A DNA stretch of 43,116 nt from Acidobacteriota bacterium (lineage in GTDB: Bacteria; Acidobacteriota; Vicinamibacteria; Vicinamibacterales; UBA8438). The notes beneath the pieces were generated by a model that was given only the letters and a program-made list of their open reading frames with translations, searched no databases and was not told where the DNA came from. Shown here one piece after another: positions 14,959-23,396 of the stretch. The stretch's first letter is position 1, and each line of letters begins with the position of its first letter. The stretch covers positions 1 through 43,116 of the forward strand of contig JAPOVI010000330.1 of the NCBI GenBank assembly GCA_026708265.1. The letters are read 5' to 3'. The translations under genes were made by a program, and so were the position numbers.

Positions 14959-17478
14959 ATGGAAGTGTCGGTGGATACGCGAACCCGTTCCACGATTCGC
15001 GTCCTGGTGGCCCTCATCGGCGCGCTGATCGCCACCGGGGGCCCAGCGATCGCCGCGGCGCAGGCGCGGTTGGCCGCGAGCCACGCATCCGCAGCGTCGG
15101 TCCGCGCGACGCTCGACCGGTTCTGCGTGCGCTGCCACAACGACCGGCTGCGCACGGCGGAGCTGGCCCTCGACAACCACGACCTCGCGGACGTCGGCCC
15201 CGACGCGGAGGTCTGGGAGCGGGTCATCGTCAAGCTCCGTTCGCGGACGATGCCGCCGGCGGGCAACCCCCGGCCCGCCGAGGCCACGTACCGCGCCGTC
15301 GCCTCCTGGCTCGAGACGGCGGTCGACACCACGGCCCTGGCCAGCCCGGACCCGGGCCGCGGCGAGACTTTCCATCGCCTGAACCGGGCCGAATACCACG
15401 CCGCCGTGCGCGATCTGCTCGCGGTCGACGTCGACGTCACCGAGCTGCTGCCCGCCGACGACACCTACGAGCACGGCTTCGACAACAACGGCGACGTGCT
15501 CTCGATCTCGCCCGACCTGGTGGCGCGGTACCTGTCGGCCGCGCGGCGGATCAGCCGCCTCGCCGTGGGGATTCCTCCCATCGGCCCCGCCGTCGCGACC
15601 TACCGGGTGCATCCCGCCCTGCTGCAGGACGACCGACAGGACGACCTGCTGTCGTTCGGCTCGCGCGGCGGCGTCGCAATCCGGCACTACTTCCCCGTCG
15701 ACGGGGAGTACACGATTCGGGTCCGCCTCCACCGGAACTTCTCCGACTACATCCTGGGGTTCGCGGCGCCGCAGGAGCTCGACGTGCGCGTCGACGGCGC
15801 CCTCGTCGAGCGGTTCACGGTCGGTGACGCGGACTCGGTGGGCCAGATGGCCCCGCTCAGCTTCGCCGGCAACATCGCCGGGGATCCCGAGTGGGAGTAC
15901 TACATGAACACCGGGGATGCCCATCTGGAGGCGCGCTTCCGGGCGAAGGCGGGCCGGCGGACGGTGGGCGTCTCGTTCGTCAGGCGGGCGTCGGAGCCCG
16001 AGGGCGTGCTGCAGCCGCGCAACCGCGGCTACGGCCGCTTCGTCGACGAGCGGTACGACGACCAGGCGGCGGTGGAACAGGTCGCGATCGGCGGCCCCTA
16101 CGCCGTCGAGGGACCCGGTGACACGCCGAGCCGCCGCGAGATCTTCGTCTGCCGGCCGGCAGCGGACGCCTCGGCCACCGACGACGACGCGGACGCCTGC
16201 GCCGAGCGGATTCTCGGCAAGCTGGCCCGCCGGGCGTACCGCCGGCCGATCGGCGGCGGTGACGTCGAGGCGCTGCTCGGCTTCTTCCGTGCCGGGCGGC
16301 GCGACGGCAGCTTCGACGACGGCATCCAGTTCGCGCTGGAACGGATGCTGGTCGACCCCGAGTTCCTGTTCCGCATCGAGCGCGATCCGGCGGACGCCGC
16401 GCCCGGGACGCCCTATCGGCTGGGGGACCTCGAGCTGGCGTCCCGGCTTTCGTTCTTCCTGTGGAGCAGCCTCCCTGACGACGAGTTGCTCCAGGCCGCA
16501 GCCGACGGCAGGCTCGGCGACCCGGCGGAGCTCGAACGGCAGACACGCCGGCTCCTCGCGGACGGCCGCTCGCGGGCCCTCGTCGACAACTTCGCGAGCC
16601 AATGGCTGCGGCTGCGCAACCTCGAGTCGCAGGAGCGCGAGTCGGCCGACTATCCCGAGTTCGACGAGAACCTGCGCGAGGCGTTCCGCCGCGAGACCGA
16701 GCTGTTCGTCGAGAGCACCATCCGCGAGGACCGCAGCCTCCTCGAGTTGCTCAGCGCGAACTACACGTTCGTCAACGAGCGGCTGGCGCGGCACTACGGC
16801 ATCCGCGGGGTCTACGGCGACCGCTTCCGGCGGGTGACGCTCGACCCCGGCCATCCGCGCGGCGGCCTCCTCGGCCACGGCGGCCTGCTGATGGTGACGT
16901 CCTATCCAAACCGGACGTCGCCGGTGGTGCGCGGGAAGTGGCTGCTCGAGACCATCCTGGGAGCGCCGCCGCCGGAGCCCCCGCCGAACGTGCCGGGGCT
17001 GCCGGACCGCGGCGAGGGAGGCGAGCCGGCGTCGGTGCGCGAGCGGCTGGAGCGGCATCGCGCCAACCCCGCCTGCGCGGGCTGTCATGCGCCGATGGAT
17101 CCGCTCGGCTTCGCCCTCGAGAACTTCGACGCCATCGGGAGCTGGCGCGCCACCAGCGAGGCCGGACAGCCGATCGATGCGTCGGCGACGATGCCCAGCG
17201 GCGAGGCGTTCGAGGGGCCGGCGGGCCTGCGGCGCGTGCTGCTCGGCCGGGGCGAGGACTTCGCCGCCACGGTCACCGAGAAGCTGCTGGCGTATGCGCT
17301 CGGGCGCGGCCTGGAGTACACGGATCGCCCCGCCGTGCGCCGGATCCTGCGCGATGCGGCGGCCGACGACTACCGCTGGTCGTCGATCGTGCTCGGCATC
17401 GTCGAGAGCACGCCCTTCCAGTGGCGCCGTGCGCGGACCGACCAGCAGGCGCCGGTTGCCGCGGAGCCTGGCCCGTGA
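14959..17478 (+). CDS. Exported DUF1587/1592/1588/1585 (PSD-group) heme-motif protein
   Basis: An 839-aa protein. A signal peptide (IRVLVALIGALIATGGPAIA) precedes a cytochrome-like motif FCVRCHNDRL (heme CxxCH at residues 56-60). Then come the standard blocks of this planctomycete-type family: HRLNRAEYHAAVRDLLAVDV (DUF1587), the large DUF1592 region with DPEFLFRIERDP and LASRLSFFLWSSLPDDELL, SQWLRLRNLES, RTSPVVRGKWLLETILGAPP (DUF1588), a second CAGCHAPMDPLGFALENFD, and EKLLAYALGRGLEYTD (DUF1585). The ATG at 14959 opens the signal peptide. The gene is followed after 73 bases by a DUF1552 protein, its usual partner. The pair probably works outside the cytoplasm; the reaction is not known for the family. 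Confidence 0.9.
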   Translation: MEVSVDTRTRSTIRVLVALIGALIATGGPAIAAAQARLAASHASAASVRATLDRFCVRCHNDRLRTAELALDNHDLADVGPDAEVWERVIVKLRSRTMPPAGNPRPAEATYRAVASWLETAVDTTALASPDPGRGETFHRLNRAEYHAAVRDLLAVDVDVTELLPADDTYEHGFDNNGDVLSISPDLVARYLSAARRISRLAVGIPPIGPAVATYRVHPALLQDDRQDDLLSFGSRGGVAIRHYFPVDGEYTIRVRLHRNFSDYILGFAAPQELDVRVDGALVERFTVGDADSVGQMAPLSFAGNIAGDPEWEYYMNTGDAHLEARFRAKAGRRTVGVSFVRRASEPEGVLQPRNRGYGRFVDERYDDQAAVEQVAIGGPYAVEGPGDTPSRREIFVCRPAADASATDDDADACAERILGKLARRAYRRPIGGGDVEALLGFFRAGRRDGSFDDGIQFALERMLVDPEFLFRIERDPADAAPGTPYRLGDLELASRLSFFLWSSLPDDELLQAAADGRLGDPAELERQTRRLLADGRSRALVDNFASQWLRLRNLESQERESADYPEFDENLREAFRRETELFVESTIREDRSLLELLSANYTFVNERLARHYGIRGVYGDRFRRVTLDPGHPRGGLLGHGGLLMVTSYPNRTSPVVRGKWLLETILGAPPPEPPPNVPGLPDRGEGGEPASVRERLERHRANPACAGCHAPMDPLGFALENFDAIGSWRATSEAGQPIDASATMPSGEAFEGPAGLRRVLLGRGEDFAATVTEKLLAYALGRGLEYTDRPAVRRILRDAAADDYRWSSIVLGIVESTPFQWRRARTDQQAPVAAEPGP

Positions 17479-17551
17479 CGGGCGTTCGACGGGCTGCGTG
17501 GCTGCGCCGTAGACCGTTCGGCCCGCGATTGACGACGAGCAGGTTCCCATC

Positions 17552-18886
17552 ATGACGATTACCAAGATGTCGCTGCCCCGGCGGACCGTGCTGCGCGGCC
17601 TGGGCGCCGCCGTGGCCCTGCCGCTCCTGGATGCCATGGTCCCCGCCGCGTCGGCGCTGGCGCGCACCGCGGCCGCACCCGCCCGCCGCTTCGGCGTGGT
17701 CTACGTGCCCAACGGGATCGCCATGGAGTACTGGACGCCGGCCGAGGAGGGCCGCGGGTTCGGGCTCACGCCCATCCTCCACCCGCTGGAACCCTTCCAG
17801 GACCAGCTCACGGTGGTCTCCGGCCTCCGCGGCTACTGGACCCCGGCCCACGCCGGCGCATCGACGACGTTCCTGACCGGGGCGGCGGGCGTCGCCGGCG
17901 AGACGGCGCCGGTAGCCGGCATCTCGATGGACCAGCTCCTGGCCCGCGAGTACGGCCGCCACACCGAGCTCGGGTCGCTGCAGCTCGCCATCGACAGCCG
18001 GGCCAACGCCGGGCAGTGCAGCGGCAACCACAGTTGCGTCTACACCAACACCATCTGCTGGCGCAGCCGGACGACGCCGCTGCCGATGGAGAACAACCCC
18101 CGCATCGTGTTCGAGCAGATGTTCGGCGACAGCGGCAGCACCGACCCGGCCGTCCGCCGCGCCCGCATGGCGCGCGACCGCTCGATCCTCGACTCCGTGA
18201 GCGGCAAGGTCGCCGACCTCAAGCGCGAGGTCGGGCCGGCCGACAGCCTCAAGGTCGACGAGTACCTCGAGGGCGTGCGCGACATCGAGCGGCGCATCCA
18301 GCGGGCCGAGCAGCGGCAGGACTTCGACGTGCCGGAGCTGGCCCAGCCCGAGGGCATCCCCCCCACCTTCGCCGAGCACGTCGCGCTGATGTTCGACCTG
18401 CAGGTGCTGGCCCACCAGACGGACCTCACCCGCGTGACCTCGTTCATGATGGGGCGCGAGGTGAGCTCGCGGACCTACACCGAGATCGGCATCCCCGACG
18501 CGCACCACCCCCTCTCGCACCACGAGTACAACCCGGAGAAGATCGCGTCGATGTCGAAGATCAACGCGTACCACGCGTCGATGTTCGCCGACTACCTCGC
18601 GAAGCTTCGGGCGACCCCTGACGGCGACGGCTCGCTGCTCGACAACATGCTGCTCCTCTACGGCTGCGGCATGTCCGACAGCAACGCCCACAGCCCCCTC
18701 GATCTCCCCGTCCTGCTGCTTGGCGGGTGCGCCGGAGAGCTCGAAGGCGGCCGCCACATCCGCTACGAGGGCGACCCGCTGATGCCGAACCTGCTGGTGA
18801 GCCTGATGGACAAGCTTGGCGTCCCCGTCGAGCGGCTGGGCCAGAGCGACGGCCGGCTCAGCATCGAGCGCCTGACGGGAGTCTAG
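17552..18886 (+). CDS. DUF1552 family protein with Tat-type signal
   Basis: A 444-aa protein that normally accompanies DUF1592-group proteins. The N-terminus is a twin-arginine signal, LPRRTVLRGLGAAVALPLLD. Family landmarks are FGVVYVPNGIAMEYWTP, LTVVSGLRG, HAGASTTFLTGA, SMDQLLAREYG, SCVYTNTICWRS, NPRIVFEQMFGDSGS, LDSVSGKVADLKREVG and GIPDAHHPLSHH. The ending NMLLLYGCGMSDSNAHSPLD with a His-containing turn recalls the alkaline-phosphatase-like DUF1501 fold. AGCAGG precedes the ATG at 17552. A 9-base perfect hairpin follows its stop codon. A decayed fragment of a second gene of this family is found 1.2 kb downstream (20045-20235). Confidence 0.9.
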   Translation: MTITKMSLPRRTVLRGLGAAVALPLLDAMVPAASALARTAAAPARRFGVVYVPNGIAMEYWTPAEEGRGFGLTPILHPLEPFQDQLTVVSGLRGYWTPAHAGASTTFLTGAAGVAGETAPVAGISMDQLLAREYGRHTELGSLQLAIDSRANAGQCSGNHSCVYTNTICWRSRTTPLPMENNPRIVFEQMFGDSGSTDPAVRRARMARDRSILDSVSGKVADLKREVGPADSLKVDEYLEGVRDIERRIQRAEQRQDFDVPELAQPEGIPPTFAEHVALMFDLQVLAHQTDLTRVTSFMMGREVSSRTYTEIGIPDAHHPLSHHEYNPEKIASMSKINAYHASMFADYLAKLRATPDGDGSLLDNMLLLYGCGMSDSNAHSPLDLPVLLLGGCAGELEGGRHIRYEGDPLMPNLLVSLMDKLGVPVERLGQSDGRLSIERLTGV

Positions 18887-18890
18887 CTTT

Positions 18891-18910
18891 GAGGGTGGCC
18901 CGCCACCCTC
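18891..18910 (+). terminator. Hairpin between DUF1552 and the lectin/TIR-like gene
   Basis: GAGGGTGGC (18891-18899) and GCCACCCTC (18902-18910) are perfect arms around CC. It begins five bases after the DUF1552 stop and ends six before the next ATG. No T-run follows. It may terminate the upstream operon and would also mask the start region of the next gene. Confidence 0.5.
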
Positions 18911-18916
18911 CATCTC

Positions 18917-19807
18917 ATGCGCTTTCTCTACCCAACTCCGACCCACGGGATCGCCCTTTCTGACCTTGCCTTTTCTGGGGGAACGGTAGAAGCCGACATC
19001 AAGTTCAACGAGTCCGAGAAGGCAGTAGGCGAATTGATCCTGGCCTACAACCCTACGACGCGGGAGATGTTAACGGCGGGCATAGGTGGATGGCCTGGAA
19101 TGTTCAGTGTTCGAGAGTGGGTCCGAAACAGCACTGTGAATCAGGATGAATCTCATTCATCATCACCCGCAATGCACTGGAACACGATCGAGATTACAGG
19201 GGATCGTCTCAATATCCAAGCCGGTGAGACGTATCATGTGTGCGCTGCGTTACGAGGATCGCAGATTCGGCTCAGTGTGAACGGTATTCAGGTGATCTCC
19301 ACGCAACGTCGAGGGACCGTTCCAAAGTCCTCTTCAGCGGGATTGTTCTGCGGCAGCGTGAAGCCGGTGGAGGTCACGAACTTTATCGTAACCCCAGAAA
19401 CGCCGCGCGCCTTTGTTGTGATGCAGTTTTCCGCGCCTTACACAGACGTGTACCTGGGCGTGATCAAGTCTGTGTGTGAGGAGTTTGGCATTACGGCGAT
19501 CCGAGCGGACGAGATTTACGGTCCGGGTGTGATCGTCCAGGACATCGTCGAACAAGTTGTTGGCGCCCAGTTGGTCATCGCCGACATCAGCGTGGTGAAC
19601 GCAAATGTCTACTTCGAGGTCGGTTATGCTTTGGCCTCAAAGAAGCCCATCGTTCTTCTCGCGAAGAAGGATACGGCGTTGCCATTTGATGTTTCCGGAT
19701 TTCGTGTGCTCTTTTATGAGGATAGCATTGGCGGAAAGGCCAAGGTCGAGGATGGGCTACGGAAACATCTCACCGCGTTAGTGGGACCAGCGGACACTCG
19801 GGTGTAA
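18917..19807 (+). CDS. Lectin-like (ConA fold) domain fused to TIR/deoxyribosyltransferase-like domain
   Basis: A 296-aa protein of two parts. Residues about 15-157 are all-beta and resemble concanavalin-like sandwiches (LamG / DUF1080 type): FSGGTVEADIKF, WNTIEITGDRLNI, TYHVCAALRGSQIRLSVNG, AGLFCGSVKPVEVTNFIV. Residues about 163-288 form an alpha/beta domain of the TIR-like / nucleoside 2-deoxyribosyltransferase-like kind: RAFVVMQFSAPYTDVYLGVI, AIRADEIYGPG, DIVEQVVGAQLVIADIS and NVYFEVGYALASKKPIVLLA. Glu234 in FEVGYALA is the candidate catalytic Glu. Such domains hydrolyse or bind nucleotides and act in phage-defence effectors and in base salvage. Base composition is far lower than the neighbours (two 60-base rows I counted are 47 % GC against 70 % just upstream), a sign of transfer. 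The ATG at 18917 is the only in-frame ATG before the beta domain, with a stop at 18890, and has no Shine-Dalgarno. There is no signal peptide. Function is unproven. Confidence 0.75.
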   Translation: MRFLYPTPTHGIALSDLAFSGGTVEADIKFNESEKAVGELILAYNPTTREMLTAGIGGWPGMFSVREWVRNSTVNQDESHSSSPAMHWNTIEITGDRLNIQAGETYHVCAALRGSQIRLSVNGIQVISTQRRGTVPKSSSAGLFCGSVKPVEVTNFIVTPETPRAFVVMQFSAPYTDVYLGVIKSVCEEFGITAIRADEIYGPGVIVQDIVEQVVGAQLVIADISVVNANVYFEVGYALASKKPIVLLAKKDTALPFDVSGFRVLFYEDSIGGKAKVEDGLRKHLTALVGPADTRV

Positions 19808-19934
19808 CGTCAGCTCGGTGTGTGGGAGGCAGGGAGCGTCTTCGCCGGAATGACGGCAGCGCTCGACTCTCGGGAAACCCGTGCCAGCCAGGTTTCACGG
19901 CCTCATGTGTCGGCGGCGCCGCCGGAGCCGGGCC

Positions 19935-19990
19935 CGGAAGGCGGCCTCGCACGTACACGGACTCCTCGGCCTGGCGGAGGCCCGCGGGGT
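19935..19990 (-). pseudogene. Short remnant resembling the Uma2-type gene at 34551-35400
   Basis: The minus strand reads DPAGLRQAEESVYVRGRLPG, matching RQILQADESVYVHLRRARLP of the larger copy. At DNA level 19951-19973 and 35254-35276 share 22 of 23 bases. Nothing else of the gene survives here. The rest of 19808-20044 shows no gene I can support. Confidence 0.4.
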
Positions 19991-20044
19991 CGGTCCCCGC
20001 CGCCGGCCCTGTATCGCCCGACAGCGCCGCCGTCCCGGCAGCAT

Positions 20045-20235
20045 GAATCGTTGGCCGCGTGCCGAGGACAGGACGAAGCCCCTCAAGACTCCGCGTGGGC
20101 CTTGAGCAGGTGTTCTGCGACAGCGGGAGCACCTACCGCCGGCCGCCGCGTCCGCGTGGCGCACGACCCATCGATCATCGACTCCGTGACCGAGAAGGCC
20201 GCCGATCATCAAGCCGGGTCGAGACCATCCCGCCG
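20045..20235 (+). pseudogene. Decayed fragment of a second DUF1552 gene
   Basis: DNA and broken reading frames match codons in the middle of the intact DUF1552 gene (18059-18241). In one frame LEQVFCDSGST corresponds to FEQMFGDSGST, and in the next frame AHDPSIIDSVTEKAADHQ corresponds to ARDRSILDSVSGKVADLK. At least one frameshift separates them and no start or stop is preserved. It ends against the last codon of the convergent ABC permease. Confidence 0.7.
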
Positions 20236-20236
20236 A

Positions 20237-22966
20237 CTACGCGTCGATGCGCAGCGCCTCCACCGGGCGGATCCTGAGCCCTCTCAGGATTGGCGCGAGG
20301 CAGGCCGACAGGCCGGTCGCCACGACGATCGCGGCCGTGACCGACAGCACGTACGGCCAAGACCGCAAGGCGGCCCCGAGCTCTCCCTGGAACGCGCCGG
20401 CCGCGTGGAGCGAAGTGAAGACGACACCCCAGAACCCGGCGCCGAGCACGACCCCCGCCCCGAGCTGATGGAGCGGTCGACGTGCGATCGACGCGACGAT
20501 CCGGCTCGATCTCCCGCCGAGGGCAATGCGCACGCCGATCTCCCGGGTGCGACGGGCGACGGTGAACGACAGGAGCGTATACAGGGCCGTGGTCGAAAGG
20601 ACGATCGCGATCAGGGAGAGGCCCACGAGGATCCCGGATGCCGACCGCTGCACCAGGGCCGCCGTGTTGGGGAGCTGGTCCAGGGCCACGACGTCGCTGA
20701 GGATCGCAGTCGGGTCCGCGTCCGCAACCAGGCGGCGCAGCACGGGCGCGAAGACGGTCGGATCGTCGCCGAGATCAATCACCAGGGTGAGCGGATGCAC
20801 GCCGCCCGGAACCGCGGGCAGGTAGGCCATCGGCGTGCCGTCGAAGATGGCCTGCCCCAAGCTTGCCTCGAGGTCGGGCACCACGCCGATGATCTCCATC
20901 CACGGGCCGGTGGGCACCTCTCCGGGATCCGAGATACGCATCGTCTGCCCTACCGCGCTGTGGTACTGCATGCCCCGGCGGTCGAGGAACTTCGTGTTCA
21001 CGAGGACCCGGGTCGGCGCCTGCTCGACCTCGACGGGGACGTCTTCCCGCTCGAACGTCCGCCCGTGGAGGGGCTCGATGCCGAGCGTGCGGAAGAAGCC
21101 CGGCTCGACCTGGGACGTGACCACCGGGAGCCCCGGGGAACCCGGAGGCATTCCGTCTCCCTCGACTCGTCCCCGTCTCTCGAATCGTCCGTCCCCGGGA
21201 GTGGCGTCCGAGAACGCCCAGCTCCTGACCTCGGGCCGGGCCGCCAACTCGCGCGCAATCGCCTCCTGCATCGATGCGATGCGTGCGATCCGGGTCTCAT
21301 CGATGCGGTCGCGGTCCCTTCCTGGCCGCTCCGGGGACGGAACGTCGATCGACGCGACCAGCACGCGGCTCGTCTGCATCGCGACGCTCGTCTCCTGGTC
21401 GATCGCGGCAAACATGCGATACGTCATCCCGGCCGCGAACAGGGCGCCGACGCCGAGCCCCACCTCCGCGATGATCAGGGCGCCCGTGACGCGGCCGAAA
21501 CGGAAGCCGCCCAGGCCGCCCCCGCCTCCCTGCAGGGTGCGCTGGGGCGACGACCCGGTGGCCCGCAGCGCGGGCAGGACGCCGGCGAGCACGGCGCTCG
21601 CGACGCCGAGGGCGAGCGCCTTCATCACGACCTCGGGCGTCATGCCCAGATCCACCCAGAACGGCAGATCGAGGCCGGGCGTCACGCGCTCCACGATCAG
21701 GTGCATGCCCAGCAGGCCGACTCCGGTCGCGAGAAGGGCCAGGACGAGCGTCTCGACGAAGAGCTGAGCGACGATACGAGACCGGCCGGCGCCGAGCGCC
21801 GTCCGCAGCGCGAACTCGCGCGAACGGTTCGCCGTGCGGGCGAGAAGCAGGATCGCGACGTTGCCGCACGCGATCAGCAGCAAGACGAAGGGAACGCCCT
21901 GGGCGATGAACAGAAACGCCGCCAGCGTGCCCGTGGGCGTCCCGATGCTCAGGGCCGAGAACGCCACCGCATCGGCCCGAACCCGCCCGCGATCGTCCGG
22001 CACGTCGTGACGGATGCCGACGGCCGCCAGCTCCGCGCCCGCCGCGCCCCTCGATGTCCCTTCCGCGAGGCGGCCGTACATCCACACGGCGGGCCCCAGG
22101 CCGTCGGCGTGGTCGATGGCCCGCCGCCGCAGGGGCAGCCAGAGCTGCTCCCGACTCGGCATCGCGAAGCCCTCGGGCATCACCCCCACGATCGTCGTGG
22201 GGACACCGCCGATGCGGAGCGTGGAGCCGATGACGTCGGGACGGGAGCCGAGCCGGGAGCGCCAGTAGTCGTGTCCGACCACCATCACCTCGGGCGCCCC
22301 GACGACCTCGTCCGCCGCGGTGAGCACGCGTCCCCGCGCGGGTGGCACGCGCGCCAACGCGAACGAGGACGCGCTCATCTCCGCCCCCCGCGCCCCCTCC
22401 GCACGGCCGTCAGGCGAGATCACGTTCACGTCCCGGAGCAACGCGGCCCCGACGAAGGCGAACGAGGTAAGGCGCGTCCGTAGCGACTCGTAGTCGCCGA
22501 GACGCAGCAGCTCCTGCGCGCCCGACTCCTGGTTGCGACCCACCACGCCGACGACCTGGTCGCCCCGATCGAAGGGAGGAGACTCGTCGAGGACGGCATC
22601 GATGAGATGATGGGGGGTCAGGCTCGCCGGGATGCCGACACCGAGGGCGAAGACCACCACCAGCGTGAGCCACGGGTGCTTCACGAGCATGCGGATCCCG
22701 AGCTTCAGGTCGAGCCCGGAGACGCCGAGGGCAACCCACGACGCCGGGAGGATCAGGCCCTCTCCATCGTGTCGGAACCGCAGCCGGGCCAGCAGCGCCG
22801 CGACGGGCTGTCGCATCAGCCACAGGCTCCGGGCCGCCCGGGGGCGGCGGCCAATCTCCCGTGACCAGTGCTCGAGAAGGTCCCCGAGCACCTCCGCCCT
22901 CACTTCGTCAGGCAGGAGGCGGACCGCCAGCCGCAGCAGGAACGGGGCGCGGTCGCGGGCCGTCAT
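20237..22966 (-). CDS. ADOP-type ABC transporter permease (FtsX/MacB-like)
   Basis: A 909-aa inner-membrane permease. The first ~60 residues (FLLRLAVRLLPDEVRAEVLG, then RAARSLWLMRQPVAALLARL) are the permease-prefix domain of acidobacterial ADOP permeases. Next is the MacB-type layout, twice: a membrane helix (KHPWLTLVVVFALGVGIPAS), a periplasmic MacB_PCD region (GAQELLRLGDYESLR, VIGSTLRIGGVPTTIVGVMP), and an FtsX triple-helix block beginning VPFVLLLIACGNVAILLLAR with NRSREFALRTALGAGRSRIV. The second half repeats this, ending VARRTREIGVRIALGGRSSR and RIRPVEALRID. The ATG at 22966 overlaps the PadR stop as ATGA, so translation is coupled. No ATPase gene adjoins it. Substrate is unknown; such pairs are often linked to efflux or envelope stress. 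Confidence 0.9.
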   Translation of the reverse strand: MTARDRAPFLLRLAVRLLPDEVRAEVLGDLLEHWSREIGRRPRAARSLWLMRQPVAALLARLRFRHDGEGLILPASWVALGVSGLDLKLGIRMLVKHPWLTLVVVFALGVGIPASLTPHHLIDAVLDESPPFDRGDQVVGVVGRNQESGAQELLRLGDYESLRTRLTSFAFVGAALLRDVNVISPDGRAEGARGAEMSASSFALARVPPARGRVLTAADEVVGAPEVMVVGHDYWRSRLGSRPDVIGSTLRIGGVPTTIVGVMPEGFAMPSREQLWLPLRRRAIDHADGLGPAVWMYGRLAEGTSRGAAGAELAAVGIRHDVPDDRGRVRADAVAFSALSIGTPTGTLAAFLFIAQGVPFVLLLIACGNVAILLLARTANRSREFALRTALGAGRSRIVAQLFVETLVLALLATGVGLLGMHLIVERVTPGLDLPFWVDLGMTPEVVMKALALGVASAVLAGVLPALRATGSSPQRTLQGGGGGLGGFRFGRVTGALIIAEVGLGVGALFAAGMTYRMFAAIDQETSVAMQTSRVLVASIDVPSPERPGRDRDRIDETRIARIASMQEAIARELAARPEVRSWAFSDATPGDGRFERRGRVEGDGMPPGSPGLPVVTSQVEPGFFRTLGIEPLHGRTFEREDVPVEVEQAPTRVLVNTKFLDRRGMQYHSAVGQTMRISDPGEVPTGPWMEIIGVVPDLEASLGQAIFDGTPMAYLPAVPGGVHPLTLVIDLGDDPTVFAPVLRRLVADADPTAILSDVVALDQLPNTAALVQRSASGILVGLSLIAIVLSTTALYTLLSFTVARRTREIGVRIALGGRSSRIVASIARRPLHQLGAGVVLGAGFWGVVFTSLHAAGAFQGELGAALRSWPYVLSVTAAIVVATGLSACLAPILRGLRIRPVEALRIDA

Positions 22967-23295
22967 GACGAACCCAGCCTGGCCTCGAGGCCGTCCCACA
23001 GCGCGAGCATCGCGTTCCGCGACTCCCGGAGCGCGGGCAGGGCCTGCTCATCCACCACGCGGTAGAAGCGGCGTGGTCTGCCGCCTCGTTCCGGCGCCGG
23101 CGTCCCCACCGAGGAGACCAGGAGCCCGCGGCCCTCCAGGCGCCGGAGGACCATGTAGGCCGTCGCGGGCGAAACCTCGCGGGCCGTCAGCCGGCCGAGC
23201 TCCCTGGCTACCGGCACCGCGTAGCTCTCGCCCCCGAGTCGCAGAACCGTCAGCAGGATCTGCTCCTCCAACTCTCCCAGGCGGCTTCTCGGCAT
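22963..23295 (-). CDS. PadR-family transcriptional regulator
   Basis: A 110-aa winged-helix repressor. LGELEEQILLTVLRLGGESY is the first helix region, VSPATAYMVLRRLEGRGLLV the recognition helix, and GGRPRRFYRVVDEQALPALR the wing and dimer helix start. The length suits the short PadR class found beside ADOP permeases. GGAGGAGGG precedes the ATG at 23295. Its TGA overlaps the permease ATG by the ATGA arrangement. A 6-3-6 palindrome at 23319-23333 is the likely operator for self-repression of both genes. Confidence 0.9.
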   Translation of the reverse strand: MPRSRLGELEEQILLTVLRLGGESYAVPVARELGRLTAREVSPATAYMVLRRLEGRGLLVSSVGTPAPERGGRPRRFYRVVDEQALPALRESRNAMLALWDGLEARLGSS

Positions 23296-23318
23296 GACGG
23301 CCCTCCTCCAAGCCAGTC

Positions 23319-23333
23319 CATAACAATGTTATG
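23319..23333 (-). promoter_or_regulatory. Palindromic operator candidate for PadR
   Basis: CATAAC, three bases, GTTATG: a perfect dyad in an otherwise GC-rich region, 24-38 bases before the PadR start codon and just upstream of its GGAGGAGGG. PadR repressors typically bind A/T-rich dyads of this size. Confidence 0.55.
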
Positions 23334-23396
23334 AACCTGGGAGAGCCAGCGCAACCCTCGTCATCTCGTCGAGAGCGATGCGCAAGGATGCCGGCC

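Noticed and set aside
19820-22483. Plus-strand 887-codon frame opposite the ABC permease
   Set aside because: Shadow translation; only its first part is meaningful, because it crosses the DUF1552 relic.
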